Shown: positions 62,878 to 64,000 of the stretch, one piece after another
How positions within the stretch are numbered: position 1 is the first letter of the stretch
Layout of the letters: each line of letters opens with the position of its first letter
Assembly: GCF_030866785.1 (NCBI RefSeq)
Contig: NZ_CP133018.1
Coordinates: 620,001-684,000 of the forward strand
Direction of reading: 5' to 3'
Source: Agromyces protaetiae
Lineage (GTDB): Bacteria > Actinomycetota > Actinomycetes > Actinomycetales > Microbacteriaceae
DNA: 64,000 nt
Translations under genes and position numbers: made by a program
Notes under the pieces: model-generated
What the model saw: only the letters and a program-made list of their open reading frames with translations
Database searches by the model: none
What the model was told of the DNA's origin: nothing

Positions 62878-63024
62878 GGGTCTATTCCGGGTGAGCGGTG
62901 CTGCTCGCAGACTTGACGCGATCGTTCCGCGAATGCGGCATGCCGACATCCGGCGATGCCGATGACCGGGCGGTCGGCGTCGGCGACCGGGTCGGCGTCA
63001 TCGACCAACCTCGAGGTACGACGA

Positions 63025-64000
63025 ATGAAGAGACTCGCCGCAACACTCACGGTGGCCGCGCTCGCCGCAGGTCTGACGATCGGCGCAGAAGCCCTTGCTG
63101 CGCCCGCCATGGCCGAGGAGCCCGCCGGCCCGCCGCCGGCCGGAGAGCTCTCCGTCGCGACACCGGCCGAAGCATCCGCCGTCGCGCCGCCGGCCGAAGA
63201 GTCCGACATCACCCCGCAGGCCGAGGCGGCCTTCCCCGGCACGATCTTCGCGGACTTCGAGGTGTCGAGGGTGACCCTCGCCGACGGTGGCGCATGGGGG
63301 CCGCACGTGGGGGAGATGTCCGCGGTCCCAACGGGTGTCGACTCGGCAACCCGGGGCGTCTTCCACGTGTCGGGTGACCGGTCCGCCGGTGCCACCGGCA
63401 TGGAGGCGAAGACCGCCTTCCAGGTCGTGATGCTCGGCACGAGCTCGGGCTTCTGGATCGCGCCGCGCGTGGGGGCGTTCGGCGACACCGCCTACGCGAC
63501 GTGCCAGGTGTACCAGGGCGACCCGCGCAGCGGGGGAACGCTCGCCGCCTCGAGCCCGTTCACGTGCGACATGCGGGCCACGCAGAGCTGGCCGAACGCG
63601 CGCTACACGTTCTCGGTCGCGCTCAACCGGTACGTCGAGACGGCCGCCGTCTTCACGACGACGGGGCCGGTCGCGCTGACCGCCGGCCACTTCGAGTTCG
63701 GCAAACTGCCGTACGGCGTCCCCGGAACGGCTGACGTCGCGCAGCACAGCAGCACGCGGGCCGAGAGCGTGATCCGGGAGGGCGATGTCTCGGCATACCC
63801 CGACAGCGCCCGCGTCGAGTTCACCTACCGCATCGTCGACGATGCGTCGCAGACCACCTTCTGGATCGCCGGCTGGTCGAACAACAACCGTGCGCACGGT
63901 GGGTTCCACCGCGACGGGACCTGCTTCATCGTCGACCGCGACCCCCGCGGGGAAAATGCACCATCCCTGGACCAGATCCCGCGTGCGAAGGTCTCGCCCT
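63025..64000 (+). CDS. Secreted protein of unknown function, 3' end beyond the window
   Basis: The frame starts at ATG 63025 and stays open to the window edge (325 codons seen). A signal peptide is clear (MKRLAATLTVAALAAGLTIG, cut near AMA), followed by a Pro/Ala/Glu-rich linker (about 30-68) and a beta-rich domain with cysteines in TCQVY, FTCDMR and GTCFIV. I recognise no family. GAGGT lies about 11 bases before the start. Confidence 0.7.
   Translation, partial: MKRLAATLTVAALAAGLTIGAEALAAPAMAEEPAGPPPAGELSVATPAEASAVAPPAEESDITPQAEAAFPGTIFADFEVSRVTLADGGAWGPHVGEMSAVPTGVDSATRGVFHVSGDRSAGATGMEAKTAFQVVMLGTSSGFWIAPRVGAFGDTAYATCQVYQGDPRSGGTLAASSPFTCDMRATQSWPNARYTFSVALNRYVETAAVFTTTGPVALTAGHFEFGKLPYGVPGTADVAQHSSTRAESVIREGDVSAYPDSARVEFTYRIVDDASQTTFWIAGWSNNNRAHGGFHRDGTCFIVDRDPRGENAPSLDQIPRAKVSP

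Overview
The DNA is very GC-rich and the genes are short-spaced. Many genes appear leaderless (a TANNNT box 6-7 bases before ATG/GTG). The core block hadA/hadB-like, murB, aminotransferase, tRNA-Trp, secE, nusG, rplK, rplA is typical of Actinobacteria. Together with protein-level resemblance, a pepsin-like surface protein with an LPDTG anchor and frequent GGATGC/GCATCC words, this suggests a Microbacteriaceae chromosome (Agromyces-like; the genus is an inference). I see no phage, IS element, CRISPR array or origin.

Layout. 1-1.4 kb: end of a monooxygenase, a HesB-like protein and a flavodoxin-like reductase. 1.5-7.3 kb: two tandem secreted RHS proteins with unrelated C-terminal tips and no visible immunity gene. 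7.3-16 kb: a stand-alone LigD-type polymerase, a zinc-finger GIY-YIG protein, a luciferase-like monooxygenase, a wall-anchored aspartic-protease-like protein, a PstS-like lipoprotein, an FBP zinc-finger protein, an SGNH hydrolase and DUF1918. 16-26 kb: a GABA/polyamine catabolic cluster with a PucR regulator, transaminase, coupled glutamate-family dehydrogenase, succinate-semialdehyde dehydrogenase, flavin amine oxidase, universal stress protein and APC permease. 26-34.5 kb: an ArsR/SRPBCC pair, a divergent PspC envelope-stress module with its own sensor kinase and regulator, and a hydrolase/TetR pair under a perfect palindromic operator. 34.5-36.6 kb: dehydratase subunits and murB.

36.7-49 kb: a PAP2-lipid kinase fusion, an ABC exporter with a two-component system, LysE/LysG, CsbD, and a six-gene signalling run (small membrane protein, DesK-like kinase, regulator, GAF-PP2C phosphatase, STAS antagonist, RsbW-like kinase). 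This stretch separates murB from the aminotransferase-tRNA-Trp-secE-nusG-rplK-rplA block (49.3-53.5 kb). 53.6-64 kb: a secreted Cys-containing protein, acylphosphatase, DUF1801, an aldehyde dehydrogenase, a CoA-transferase/acyl-CoA dehydrogenase pair, a hydroxy-acid-oxidase homologue lacking the catalytic His, a polar amino-acid ABC importer, and the start of a secreted protein that runs off the window.

The most unusual non-coding signal is a set of long intergenic inverted repeats. Three families recur inside the window: one with four copies around a TTGCTCAGGAA arm, one with 32-36 bp nearly perfect arms, and one with CGAGTGATGACGAAAT arms. Three further single long hairpins lie between convergent genes. 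They have no T-tracts and much longer stems than ordinary terminators.
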